Assembly: GCA_009363175.1 (NCBI GenBank)
Contig: CP045204.1
Span: 49,743-113,742, forward strand
From: Citrobacter telavivensis
GTDB lineage: Bacteria; Pseudomonadota; Gammaproteobacteria; Enterobacterales; Enterobacteriaceae
Reading direction: 5' to 3'
DNA length: 64,000 bases
The notes beneath the pieces were generated by a model that was given only the letters and a program-made list of their open reading frames with translations, was not told where the DNA came from and ran no database searches. Shown here piece after piece: positions 15,805-24,385 of the stretch. Every line of letters starts with the position of its first letter. The stretch's first letter is position 1. Position numbers and translations under genes: made by a program.

Positions 15805-17010
15805 ATGGAAAACATAGAGCAGTTGAAAAAAGTGGCTGTGCGTGCCCATAAGATGCTTGTCTCTCTTAGTGAAAACATACGGCAACAGAAAGACGAAATG
15901 CATCTTAACGAGTTTTATCAGGTATACAGTAAAGCATCGTTGTATAAGCTACCAAAACTAAGCAAAGGTATTGTTGAATACACTGTCAATGAAATGGAAG
16001 CGAACGGGTACAGCTTTAATAAAAAGCCGTCCGGAAACACCATGAAGTATGCAATGACGCTGCAGAACGTCATTGATTTGTATCATCATCGCGGGGTTCC
16101 TAAATACCGTGATCGCTTTCATGAAGCATTCTGTATTTATGTATCAAGTTTAAAAGGAGGTGGTACAAAAACTGTTTCGACTGCTTCTCTGGCGCACGGA
16201 TTAAGGGCACATCCTCACCTCCTTTATGAAGATCTACGCATACTTGTCATTGATTTTGACCCGCAGGCATCGCTTACGATGTTTATGAGTCATGAGTTGT
16301 CGATAGGGCTTGTAGCTGAGACTGCTGCACAAGCTATGCTTCAGAACGTCAGTCGAGAAGAACTACTTTCTGATTTCGTTGTACAGTCCGTGGTACCTGG
16401 GGTTGATATTATTCCTGCGTCAATAGACGATGCGTTCATGGCAGAGAGGTGGAAAGAACTATGCAATGAATATCTACCTGGTCAAAATATTCATGCCGTC
16501 CTCAAAGAGAATATTATAGATAAATTGAAGCATGACTACGATTTTATCTTCGTGGATTGTGGCCCACATTTAGACGCGTTTCTGAAAAATGGTATTGCTG
16601 CTGCAGATCTACTTTTAACCCCCCTCCCCCCAGCGACTGTGGATTTTCACTCCTCACTTAAATATATAGCAAGCCTTCCAGAGCTTATTGCAAAGATAGA
16701 GGAAGATGGTCAGGAATGTAAGCTGCTGGGAAATATCGGCTTCATGTCCAAGATCCTGAATAAGCCTGATCACAAAATTTGCCATAGCCAGGCAAAAGAG
16801 GTTTTCGGCGGGGACATGCTCGATGCTGTACTGCCAAGGCTGGATGGTTTTGAGAGATGTGGAGAAACCTACGATACCGTAATTTCTGCTAACCCTGCGA
16901 CATATGACGGCAGTGCTGAAGCCTTGAAGAGCGCAAAGCTGGCAGCAGAAGATTTCTCTAAGGCAGTGTTTGATCGAATTGAGTTTATCAGAACAAATAG
17001 GGGGGCATAA
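15805..17010 (+). CDS. parA: ParA partition ATPase, phage P1 type
   Basis: 401 residues from the ATG at 15805 (AGGTGGTGA upstream; the frame is open to 15757). It aligns along its whole length with P1 ParA: QLKKVAVRAHKMLVSL at the start, FYQVYSKASLYKLP, RGVPKYRDRFHEAFCIYVS, then the deviant Walker A SLKGGGTKTVS (about 115-125), ILVIDFDPQAS (Walker A'), FIFVDCGPHLDAFLKN (Walker B) and FERCGETYDTVISANPATY. Type Ia ParA acts both as repressor of parAB through its N-terminal HTH and as the nucleoid-bound motor that moves ParB-parS complexes. It overlaps parB by one base (TAATG). One variation from P1: Gly-Thr replaces Val-Ser in the P-loop. Confidence 0.95.
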   Translation: MENIEQLKKVAVRAHKMLVSLSENIRQQKDEMHLNEFYQVYSKASLYKLPKLSKGIVEYTVNEMEANGYSFNKKPSGNTMKYAMTLQNVIDLYHHRGVPKYRDRFHEAFCIYVSSLKGGGTKTVSTASLAHGLRAHPHLLYEDLRILVIDFDPQASLTMFMSHELSIGLVAETAAQAMLQNVSREELLSDFVVQSVVPGVDIIPASIDDAFMAERWKELCNEYLPGQNIHAVLKENIIDKLKHDYDFIFVDCGPHLDAFLKNGIAAADLLLTPLPPATVDFHSSLKYIASLPELIAKIEEDGQECKLLGNIGFMSKILNKPDHKICHSQAKEVFGGDMLDAVLPRLDGFERCGETYDTVISANPATYDGSAEALKSAKLAAEDFSKAVFDRIEFIRTNRGA

Positions 17011-17978
17011 TGAAGCAAAGAAAAACAATTGGCAGATCTATTAACTCACAAAGTACTGCTGAAGACCGCTCTTCTTCCGAAAGAACGCAATTCTTTACGT
17101 TAAAAACCGGGCGAAAAGTTAAATTTACCTTTATGACCATAGCTCCACAGGATGTGGAAGCAAAAACTTTTGTTCGCCAGGAAACAAATGGACGTGATCA
17201 GGAAGCTCTCACCAAAGCATCGTTAAAAGACATAATCAAGACAATTAAATTTCAGCAATTCTTTGCCTGCATCGGAGTATGGCATGACGATAAGATTGAA
17301 ATTCTTGACGGGTCACGGCGCCGTGCTTCTGCCATCTTTGCTCATACTGGGCTGGATGTAATGGTAACGTCAGAAAACCTTTCGGCTGAAGAAGCAAGAC
17401 AGCTTGCAAAGGATATTCAAACAGCAAAAGAGCACAATCTACGGGAGATAGGACTACGTCTGTTGCAAATGAAAGAGCGCGGTCTTAACCAAAAAGAAAT
17501 TGCCGAACAGGAAGGTATGTCCCAGGCTAAAGTTACCCGAGCTCTCCAGGCAGCTGCCGTTCCGCCGGAATTGATTAAACTATTTCCAGTGCAGTCGGAA
17601 CTCGGCTTTTCTGATTATAAAATGCTGATAGATATTCATCAGAACCTGAATGTAAAAGGAATTGGTCTTGAAGATCTGACTGAATGCATCTCGGCTAATC
17701 TTGATGAAATCATGGCAAACAGTGATTTGCCAGAAGAAGATCAAAAGCACGATATCCTGAAACTAATCAGTAAAGCCAGTCAGTCACTGATAGCTGCACC
17801 ACCGAAAGAAAAACCAGTTGTTTCACCATTATGGGAATTTAATGAGAAAGATAAATTTGCCAGGAAGCGTATAAAAGGTCGGACTTTTACATATGAGTTT
17901 TGCCGCCTCTCCAAAGAGGTTCAGCAAGAACTAGATGAAGCGATAAACGAAGTTCTGCTGAAGCGTTTTTCTTCTTAA
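17010..17978 (+). CDS. parB: ParB centromere-binding protein, phage P1 type
   Basis: 322 residues, homologous throughout to P1 ParB: KTIGRSIN at the N-terminus, NGRDQEALTKASLKDII, IEILDGSRRRASAI (ParB/Srx-like fold), the HTH KEIAEQEGMSQAKVTRALQA (about 165-185) that contacts the parS A boxes, and a C-terminal dimer domain DKFARKRIKGRTFTYEFCRL that contacts B boxes. It is coupled to parA. It lies three bases upstream of a well-conserved parS. Confidence 0.95.
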   Translation: MKQRKTIGRSINSQSTAEDRSSSERTQFFTLKTGRKVKFTFMTIAPQDVEAKTFVRQETNGRDQEALTKASLKDIIKTIKFQQFFACIGVWHDDKIEILDGSRRRASAIFAHTGLDVMVTSENLSAEEARQLAKDIQTAKEHNLREIGLRLLQMKERGLNQKEIAEQEGMSQAKVTRALQAAAVPPELIKLFPVQSELGFSDYKMLIDIHQNLNVKGIGLEDLTECISANLDEIMANSDLPEEDQKHDILKLISKASQSLIAAPPKEKPVVSPLWEFNEKDKFARKRIKGRTFTYEFCRLSKEVQQELDEAINEVLLKRFSS

Positions 17979-17980
17979 TT

Positions 17981-18055
17981 TCGCCATGGCGATTTCACTG
18001 TTAACTCACTGTTTTTTCTGGTTTTCATTTCCAGATTTCACGGTGAAATCGCCAT
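17981..18055 (+). promoter_or_regulatory. parS: P1-type parS centromere
   Basis: Left arm TCGCCATGGCGATTTCAC (17981) and right arm ATTTCACGGTGAAATCGCCA (18035) carry the hexamer B boxes TCGCCA and heptamer A boxes ATTTCAC/GTGAAAT of P1 parS, separated by an AT-rich bend region with a possible IHF site (TTAACTCACTG onward). Position directly after parB is as in P1. Confidence 0.92.
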
Positions 18056-18123
18056 GTTTTTTCATGTTTATACCCCCTCCTCGGTTGCAGCGAGCATTCC
18101 TTACTCTCCCTTCGATGTAAAAT

Positions 18124-19398
18124 TTAACTGATTCTCGCGATAGGAATATCTTTCCAGCGGGTGGTATACGCAGGAGACAGCATATCTCGTTTCATCTGCC
18201 ATTCAGGCGCTATACCTCTTCCTGCAAACCATACCTTTCCAAGTCCTGAGTTGTTAATCCCATCCAGAGCTTTCATCAACTCATCGCTGTTAGCACGCGG
18301 CTGTATTTCATCAAATAAATTCAACTGGGAAACGCCGAAAGGCGTGAAGTCATTCAGCATCACGCCGGCTTTTGCATAGCGATGGCCATCAAGCCAGATC
18401 CGATCCAGAGACTTCACTGCCGCTTTAATAATGTCCCGGGTATCACGGGTTGGCATGAGGAGTTTTTCACTGGCTATGTTGCCGTAATACACCTCATTGA
18501 CGGCAAAAGGTGAGGTTTTGATGAAAACGGCGATGTGCCGGCAGAACTGATGTTCGCCTCTAAGTTTCTCGGCCGAGCGCTCTGCATACTGACAAACGGC
18601 CTGTCGCATTGCTTCGTATGTTGTGATTCGTTCCCCGAATGAGCGGCTGCAGACGATCTGCTGTTTAGCCGGTGGAGCATCATCAAGAGATATACACGCC
18701 TCGCCGTTCAGCTCACGAACCGTCCGTTCCAGAACGACCGAGAAGTTCTTGCGCACAAAGGTTATATTCATACGGGCCAGTTGCAGGGCGGTGGTGATCC
18801 CGTACGTATTCAGCTTTTTACCAGTTCGTCGACCAACGCCCCAAATCTCATCAACAGGCTGCAGCGAAAGCAGTTTTTCCGTTCGTTTCGGATTACCTGT
18901 TGTCAGTGCAAGCACACCGCCAAACTGGGGCCACTCTTTTGATGCCCATTGTGCTGATTTCGCCAGGGTCTTTGTTGGCCCCATTCCGACGCCGATCGTA
19001 AGTCCGGTTCCGTTCCGGACGTGTTCACGCAGCTGCCTGCCGAAGTCCTCAAAATCTATGCAACCTTCAATTCCGCTGATGTCTGCGAACATCTCGTCAA
19101 TTGAATATGCTTCCACCCGCGGCGCCAGCTCCTCAATATGAGAAAAGACTCTGTTGTTCATGCTAGAGTAGAGTTCGTAATTGCTGGAGAACGTAACGAC
19201 GGGCTCAGGAAACTCCATCGCTTTTAGCTGGAACCACGGTACACCCATCTTGATTCCCAGCCGCTTCGCTTCCTTCGATCTTGCAATTACACAACCGTCA
19301 TTATTGCTCAGAACCACGACTGGTTTATCCCGTATATCAGGGCGGAAGATTTTCTCACAGCTCGCGTAGAAGCTGTTTACGTCTGCCAGGGCGAACAT
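18124..19398 (-). CDS. umuC: UmuC-like DNA polymerase V subunit
   Basis: 424 residues, a full-length Y-family polymerase. The N-terminal ALADVNSFYASCE holds the first catalytic Asp, VVLSNNDGCVIARS and YSIDEMFADIS the second metal-binding acidic pair, followed by the helix-hairpin-helix part VDEIWGVGRRTGKKL and a little-finger domain. The C-terminus contains QLNLFDE, a beta-clamp binding type motif. With UmuD' it performs error-prone translesion synthesis after DNA damage. It overlaps umuD by one base (TGATG). Plasmid versions include mucB, impB and rulB. Confidence 0.95.
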   Translation of the reverse strand: MFALADVNSFYASCEKIFRPDIRDKPVVVLSNNDGCVIARSKEAKRLGIKMGVPWFQLKAMEFPEPVVTFSSNYELYSSMNNRVFSHIEELAPRVEAYSIDEMFADISGIEGCIDFEDFGRQLREHVRNGTGLTIGVGMGPTKTLAKSAQWASKEWPQFGGVLALTTGNPKRTEKLLSLQPVDEIWGVGRRTGKKLNTYGITTALQLARMNITFVRKNFSVVLERTVRELNGEACISLDDAPPAKQQIVCSRSFGERITTYEAMRQAVCQYAERSAEKLRGEHQFCRHIAVFIKTSPFAVNEVYYGNIASEKLLMPTRDTRDIIKAAVKSLDRIWLDGHRYAKAGVMLNDFTPFGVSQLNLFDEIQPRANSDELMKALDGINNSGLGKVWFAGRGIAPEWQMKRDMLSPAYTTRWKDIPIARIS

Positions 19399-19826
19399 CA
19401 GTCTTGTCCTCGTGTTTTGTGCACGAACGCAGTGACGACACCAAATATCTGCAGATGATCCGGATCTGGCCAGAGAGTAGGGTATGCAGGATTCATCGCC
19501 TGGAGCCCTGGACGTGGCATCAACAGTAGCTTTTTAACTGTAAACTCACCGTCTATCTCTGCAATCACGATATCTCCGTGCCGGGGGCGTTCCGCTTTGT
19601 CAACTATGAGCAAGTCGCCGCTGTAGAGGCCAATGTCACGCATTGAGTTGCCAATGGCCCTGACAAAGTAGGTTGAGCTACGACGCTGAATGCAATACTC
19701 GTTCAGGTCCAGCTCAGACTCAGTGTAATCAGCAGCTGGCGACGGGAAACCTGCCTGACAACGTTCCAGAAAAAGCGGGGCAGAAAACGGCTCAGGCATT
19801 GATGCTGCAGGATAAACGCGAAACAT
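19398..19826 (-). CDS. umuD: UmuD-like SOS mutagenesis protein
   Basis: 142 residues. Self-cleavage site Ala25-Gly26 in CQAGFPSPAADY; E. coli UmuD has Cys-Gly here, so this one resembles LexA in the scissile pair. Catalytic Ser61 (GNSMRDIG) and Lys98 (FTVKKL) are in place. RecA-stimulated cleavage would give UmuD', the partner of UmuC. The LexA box 18 bases upstream shows SOS control. Confidence 0.95.
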   Translation of the reverse strand: MFRVYPAASMPEPFSAPLFLERCQAGFPSPAADYTESELDLNEYCIQRRSSTYFVRAIGNSMRDIGLYSGDLLIVDKAERPRHGDIVIAEIDGEFTVKKLLLMPRPGLQAMNPAYPTLWPDPDHLQIFGVVTAFVHKTRGQD

Positions 19827-19844
19827 AGGACCTCTACATCTTAA

Positions 19845-19860
19845 CTGTGTTTATATACAG
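19845..19860 (-). promoter_or_regulatory. LexA (SOS) box for umuDC
   Basis: CTGTGTTTATATACAG fits the CTG-N10-CAG consensus with an AT-rich alternating core. It sits just upstream of the umuD start, so it would block the promoter. Confidence 0.9.
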
Positions 19861-20175
19861 TATTATTAGGTATTTTCCCGGGGTTTCAACACCAATATTT
19901 CTGTCCGCGGACAAGTCCCTGTACAGGCTAAGAAAAAATACTCCCGCTACAGGTAACAACACGTCGTAAGCTACGCTCCCAGAAGTATCAAATCGACTGA
20001 CCGATCATTAATATCTAAGGTTTTTTTATTGCATCATTCTGGTGATTTAAAGCGTTCTTTATAGGTTTTTGTATTCTTTGAATGTTTTAAATGTTCATTT
20101 TGATGCTTTTATGTTTCCATAGTATGCTTTTTCGCTGTATAATATGACCATTATGGTGATAACAAGGAAATCAAA
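19861..20175 (+). promoter_or_regulatory. stbAB promoter and parC-like 21-bp repeats
   Basis: From 20082 the sequence repeats ATG(C/T)TTT with a period of 21 (20082, 20103, 20124; half-period copies at 20091 and 20111). It runs into TATAAT at 20138, 38 bases before stbA. In R1 parMRC the ParR-bound centromere is such a repeat array around the par promoter. No gene lies in this stretch; 19861-20040 shows nothing else distinct. Confidence 0.6.
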
Positions 20176-21147
20176 ATGATTCATATTTTTTGTGATGATG
20201 GTTCTACGAACGTAAAACTTGCGTGGTTTGAAAACGATGTTCTGAAGACATTTGTCTCTGCCAACTCATTCCGTCACGGCTGGAAAGTGGATTTTGGGGG
20301 GCAGGTATTTAACTATATGGTGGCTGGTATGAAATATACCTGGGATGCTGTCAGCCGGGACGCGGTCTCAACCACAAACGTCGAATACCAGTATGGTGAT
20401 CTTAACCTGCTGGGCGTTCACCATGCATTGCTGAACAGTGGCCTGGAACCACAGGACGTCTCACTGACTGTCACGCTCCCGCTCAGTGAGTATTACGATC
20501 AGGACTGCCAGAAAAACGATGAAAATATCAGTCGCAAAAAGGCTAACCTGATGCGCGATATCACCCTTAACAAAGGTGAAACGTTTACGGTTAAAGACGT
20601 CTACGTTATGCCTGAGTCACTTCCTGCTGCGTTCTCTCGTCTTGCCGAAATTAAGCCGGGTGCCGGTGAAACGACACTTATTATCGATCTCGGAGGAACT
20701 ACACTCGATGCCGGTGTGATCGTGGGGGAGTTTGAAGATATCAGCGCGATCCATGGTAACCCGTCCGTTGGCGTATCTCTTGTCACTCAGGCCGCGCAGG
20801 GGGCCCTTCGTGCAGCAGAAAGTGAAACCAGCCCACTGATTGCCGACAGGGTCATCCGTGAACGAAAAGATCGTGCATTTCTTCACAGCATCATTAATGA
20901 TTCGGACAGAATTGGATATGTCACTGACAAAATAGAAGAGGCTATCGGGGCACTGGGCGCCAGAGTGGTGAGCGAACTTACCCGCTTCCGTAACGTGAAC
21001 CGTGTCCTGCTTACCGGCGGCGGCGCGCCACTCATCGAGGAGTCGATTCGCCGTGCCTGGCCGCTGGCAGCAGACCGTATCGAGGTTATTAAAGAGCCTC
21101 AGCTGGCGCTGGCCCGGGAGATAGCGCTCTTCAAAAATGAGGGCTGA
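20176..21147 (+). CDS. stbA: StbA/ParM actin-like partition ATPase
   Basis: 323 residues matching R1 ParM: IFCDDGSTNVKLAWFEND (phosphate 1 loop), TTNVEYQYGDLNLLGVHHAL, VTLPLSEYYD, VMPESLPAAFSRL, LIIDLGGTTLDAGVIVGEFE (phosphate 2), GNPSVGVSLVTQAA and VNRVLLTGGGAPLIEESIR (adenosine loop). ParM forms dynamic filaments that push sister plasmids apart when capped by the ParR-type partner. Followed after two bases by stbB. Confidence 0.95.
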   Translation: MIHIFCDDGSTNVKLAWFENDVLKTFVSANSFRHGWKVDFGGQVFNYMVAGMKYTWDAVSRDAVSTTNVEYQYGDLNLLGVHHALLNSGLEPQDVSLTVTLPLSEYYDQDCQKNDENISRKKANLMRDITLNKGETFTVKDVYVMPESLPAAFSRLAEIKPGAGETTLIIDLGGTTLDAGVIVGEFEDISAIHGNPSVGVSLVTQAAQGALRAAESETSPLIADRVIRERKDRAFLHSIINDSDRIGYVTDKIEEAIGALGARVVSELTRFRNVNRVLLTGGGAPLIEESIRRAWPLAADRIEVIKEPQLALAREIALFKNEG

Positions 21148-21149
21148 TC

Positions 21150-21818
21150 GTGTCTGCAGGAAATTTCTTTCTCTATCTGAATCATGATGACCATACGGAC
21201 ATGCGTGCGCTGGCTACTATTGAGTCGGTATCCCGTCCGCTACGCGGTGAGTTTATTCGCACCGCATCCGTGGCCGGCGCTGTTCTTTACCGAATTGATA
21301 TCCGTCTGCCGGCGATGCTGGTAGCCATGTTTGTCGGCACGATTAAGGTGTCCCAGTTTTCCGGTATCCTTGCATTACTGCGGGGGACCGGAGGGGCTAA
21401 TACTTCAGGCGAGGGAGAAGCATACCCCTGGACTCCGGGCCGATACACTGGCCCGTCTCAGCGCCGCCGGTTGACCCTGCAACTGGATGACGATGCAAGC
21501 GCCAGCCTGGTGATCCCCTTGCTGGATGATGCTTCAGATCGGCAACGTATAACGCTTCTGCGCAGCCTGATGATTGCAGGCTGTGTACTTCACGAACTGG
21601 AACCACGTTTTCCGCGACTGCTTTCAAGCATGCCGGAACCACCGGTCACGCTGGATGCACTGCAGCAGCTGGCTACAGGGTTACTGAAGGAGAGCCTGAT
21701 TAATATTCCTGACTCCGGGCAGAGGGAAGCATCTCAGCAAGAGGAGGGGAGAGGAACAGAGTCTCACCCCGGATCAGATACCAGTGTTGCACGTAAGAAT
21801 ATGAAAAAATTCTTCTGA
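21150..21818 (+). CDS. stbB: StbB plasmid stability protein (ParR-like partner)
   Basis: 222 residues from a GTG two bases after stbA. The N-terminal part fits the StbB family found after StbA on IncI/IncF-like plasmids; the C-terminal 50 residues are polar and basic, ending ARKNMKKFF, a plausible filament-contact tail. Expected role: bind the upstream repeats and couple them to StbA filaments. Family inferred mainly from position and overall character. Confidence 0.75.
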   Translation: MSAGNFFLYLNHDDHTDMRALATIESVSRPLRGEFIRTASVAGAVLYRIDIRLPAMLVAMFVGTIKVSQFSGILALLRGTGGANTSGEGEAYPWTPGRYTGPSQRRRLTLQLDDDASASLVIPLLDDASDRQRITLLRSLMIAGCVLHELEPRFPRLLSSMPEPPVTLDALQQLATGLLKESLINIPDSGQREASQQEEGRGTESHPGSDTSVARKNMKKFF

Positions 21819-21842
21819 TTATGCCCGCCACTGAAGTTGCAT

Positions 21843-22133
21843 TCAGTGGCGTAATTGAACAGGACATATGGTCAGTATCATTTCCCCGTTGTCTGTATGA
21901 GGAGAATATTTCGGACCTTTCCTTGAGCTCATATCTCTGTCAGTCCTGGCTCTTTTAATCTCTACACTGCCGTCTGGATTATATTTAACTGAATGAGTTG
22001 CCCCAGCCAGGTCTGCAAATCCAGTTCTGGCTGAGATGTATTCTTCCTGTCTTAACCTGCCCGATATCTCCATTCTCCGGATGTCTGCAAATTGTGGACC
22101 GGACACCTTAAAAAAAGCGCTCCCCTGTGCCAT
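21843..22133 (-). CDS. possible small protein, minus strand
   Basis: 96-residue frame opposite to all neighbours, starting MAQGSAFFKVSGPQFADIRR. Composition is protein-like (YNPDGSVEIKRARTDRD) and it ends with a hydrophobic-polar tail. No family recognised and no strong ribosome site; it may be a fragment. Confidence 0.35.
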   Translation of the reverse strand: MAQGSAFFKVSGPQFADIRRMEISGRLRQEEYISARTGFADLAGATHSVKYNPDGSVEIKRARTDRDMSSRKGPKYSPHTDNGEMILTICPVQLRH

Positions 22134-22159
22134 GCGCCTTTCTGCATATGAGTTTCCAT

Positions 22160-22470
22160 TTCCTGCGCCAGATTAGCAGGTATCTGTCTGCCACCCGCTG
22201 CCAGTGTGCCGCGTCCGGTTGATCACGGGACGGGCGTCTTTACCGCTCAGACCTGGCGTCGTTGTTATTTTACGCCATCCCCTCGCAAGTTTAAGGAACG
22301 CCCTTCAAGCCGCTTTCGCGGCATAGCCTTGCCGCCGGAAAAGCCCGGCGGCTGCGGTATTCCACGGTCGGCGTTGACCCGTTACCGGTCACGGCGAACA
22401 GGCAGCGTGCGGCAGGGAACGGTATCGCGGTGATGCCTCCTGCCCACGCTGACTGTATAAGGAGCTTCCC
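22160..22470 (+). repeat. leading-region control element, pair 1 copy A
   Basis: Non-coding, GC-rich, hairpin-rich. It shares long blocks in the same order with 24110-24385: CCAGTGTGCCGCG, GACGGGCG, TTATTTTACGCCATCC, GGAACGCCCTTCAAGCCGCT, TTCGCGGCATA, GCGGTATTCCACGGTCGGCG and TTGACCCGTTACCGGTC. Both copies end 15-60 bases before a plus-strand start codon. Candidate single-strand promoter or initiation site (see findings). Confidence 0.8.
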
Positions 22471-23406
22471 ATGCCGAACTGGTGTGCCAACCGCCTGATG
22501 TTCAGTGGTATTAAAGACCGTTATGCCCTCAAAACGTGGATTACCGGAGGTGAGCTGTCTTTGAACCGCCGTGCGAGAAAAGAGGGGATTCAGCTTTTCC
22601 TCGCGGGCTGCGCAGGGATACTGCGTCCCCTGACAGAGCAGGTATATCCGCCATACCCGCTACTGGTTTCCAGCGGGACGGCGGCAGATAACAGGCTTTC
22701 GACGAAGGCATACAGCGACTGGCTGACAGCGTTTATGGCCGGAGCTGAACTGGATGCGGAAACCTGCAAAAAACTGCATCAGCACTGGCTGGACAGTGAT
22801 ATCCGTCATTACCGCTGGTCGACCCTCAGTGACCCGGAACAGGCGGTTATCAGTCGACTTTATCAGCAGAAATCCTTTGACTGGGGAGACAGTTTCCAGC
22901 CCTCGCCGGTGAACGCATGGTGGGACAGTCTGTGCAACGGGGATGATGCTGCGCCTGCCGCTGAACCGATGGATTTCCGTGAAGTGCTGCCGGGACGTCT
23001 GGATATTGAAGTGAACGGTTTTAACGGTGGCCTGCTGACAGATATTCCGTCTTCATATGGCCATTATGTGAATCTGTACGGCTGTAAGTGGCCTGTAGGC
23101 TATGACGCTAATATCTGCTTCGAAGGGGAAAATACCCTGACGGTGGATTTCGACACACCCTGGAGTCCGGTCAGTGAAGTGGTTGTTGCAACACTCAGTC
23201 AGCTCTGTGACGGTGAAGTTGAGCACTGGTTCGCAGAGCAGGGGTGCGACTACTGCGGCTACGCGCGGTACATCAACGGCGAAACGGAGGTGTATATCAC
23301 TGACGAGCTGGAATGGGACGAGACAGATCCTGACGATGAAGACAGTTTCCTCTGTGTAACCGGCCCGGACTGGATTATCAACAACGTGGCACACTTCGGC
23401 GGATGA
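22471..23406 (+). CDS. DUF1281-like (YubB-type) protein
   Basis: 311 residues starting MPNWCANRLMFSGIKDRYAL, the typical opening of the plasmid DUF1281/YubB family; a ferredoxin-like domain of that family usually follows. Later segments include FNGGLLTDIPSSYGHYVNLY and a CDYCGYARYINGE motif with two cysteines. Acidic C-terminus. Found in leading regions of F- and I-type plasmids; function not known. First gene after control element copy A. Followed by two small genes on the same strand. Confidence 0.8.
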   Translation: MPNWCANRLMFSGIKDRYALKTWITGGELSLNRRARKEGIQLFLAGCAGILRPLTEQVYPPYPLLVSSGTAADNRLSTKAYSDWLTAFMAGAELDAETCKKLHQHWLDSDIRHYRWSTLSDPEQAVISRLYQQKSFDWGDSFQPSPVNAWWDSLCNGDDAAPAAEPMDFREVLPGRLDIEVNGFNGGLLTDIPSSYGHYVNLYGCKWPVGYDANICFEGENTLTVDFDTPWSPVSEVVVATLSQLCDGEVEHWFAEQGCDYCGYARYINGETEVYITDELEWDETDPDDEDSFLCVTGPDWIINNVAHFGG

Positions 23407-23439
23407 CAGGAGGCGGGCGGGATACCGCCCGAAAAGGGA

Positions 23440-23673
23440 ATGAAAAAACGTATGACCGTAAAAGCCTTTATCACTCGTCTGTCACGTTTCCCTGATGATG
23501 CACTCTGCTGCGGGACATTCTGGCTGGCTGATGACTTCCTGGCGCTGGACAGCACTCTCACTGAAGACGATATCGACGTCGCAATGGAGCTGGCGCAGGA
23601 CTGTCATGATGCGAATGACGGATTTAACTGGAGCCACCTGCAATGGGCAATCAATGAGGTGAAACGCGTATGA
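23440..23673 (+). CDS. small acidic hypothetical protein
   Basis: 77 residues (MKKRMTVKAFITRLSRFPDD), acidic and helical, with AGGAGGCGGGCGG farther upstream. The stop overlaps the start of the next gene (ATGA-type, 23670-23673). Conserved-looking leading-region gene of unknown role. Confidence 0.6.
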   Translation: MKKRMTVKAFITRLSRFPDDALCCGTFWLADDFLALDSTLTEDDIDVAMELAQDCHDANDGFNWSHLQWAINEVKRV

Positions 23674-24005
23674 ACACATGGCTTGCAGGGTTAAGTGTCG
23701 AGGTCGATGGCACTGAAATGATGGTGCACCACCTGATTACAGCCACAGATCTGGAACATGCGGAATCCGGCATCATGGAAATGGGACGAACCTGGTGGCC
23801 AGAGCTGAAACGGGAGGATGACCGGCATCGCTGGGAGTATCCCGGTGGCGTGGTCTGGTTCAACAGCATCACTCTCCTCGATGACGTGGAAAACAGTATC
23901 CTGCGCGGTCTGAAATTTCTTGATGCGTGGACTGTGACCGGCACACCTGATACCCCTGTACTCCGCGACGAGTGGGGGAGTGACTGGCGGGATATCACCC
24001 GCTGA
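23670..24005 (+). CDS. hypothetical leading-region protein
   Basis: 111 residues starting MNTWLAGLSVEVDGTEMMVH. Mixed alpha/beta, soluble, with WWPELKREDDRHRWEYPGG and VVWFNSITLLDD. Coupled to the 77-residue gene. No family recognised. Confidence 0.6.
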   Translation: MNTWLAGLSVEVDGTEMMVHHLITATDLEHAESGIMEMGRTWWPELKREDDRHRWEYPGGVVWFNSITLLDDVENSILRGLKFLDAWTVTGTPDTPVLRDEWGSDWRDITR

Positions 24006-24109
24006 CAGCGACCGGGCAGAGCGGCTGCCCGGTGCTTCAGTAAACAATAATAATGATGTCGCGCTGCTCCGCATTCATGCCGCGCTTCGCGCGGGGATAT
24101 CCACTGCCC

Positions 24110-24385
24110 GGAGCCAGTGTGCCGCGACCGGACGGACACGGGACGGGCGGTTTTTCCGCTCCTGTCCGGCGTCGTTATTATTTTACGCCATCCACTCGCA
24201 GGTTTTAGGAACGCCCTTCAAGCCGCTTTCGCGGCATATCCTCACCGTCAAAAAGACTGACGGTTGCGGTATTCCACGGTCGGCGTTGACCCGTTACCGG
24301 TCGCGGCGTACAGGCTCCGGGCAGCAGGGAACGGACGTCGTGGCGACGTCCTCCTGGGTGCCCCCTGTAACCATGAGGTATCCCT
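24110..24385 (+). repeat. leading-region control element, pair 1 copy B
   Basis: Second copy of the element at 22160-22470 with the same ordered blocks (for example GGAACGCCCTTCAAGCCGCT and GCGGTATTCCACGGTCGGCG). It immediately precedes the methyltransferase gene. Differences are concentrated in loops: GCCGGAAAAGCCCGGC in copy A against CCGTCAAAAAGACTGACGG in copy B keep pairing while changing bases. Confidence 0.8.
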
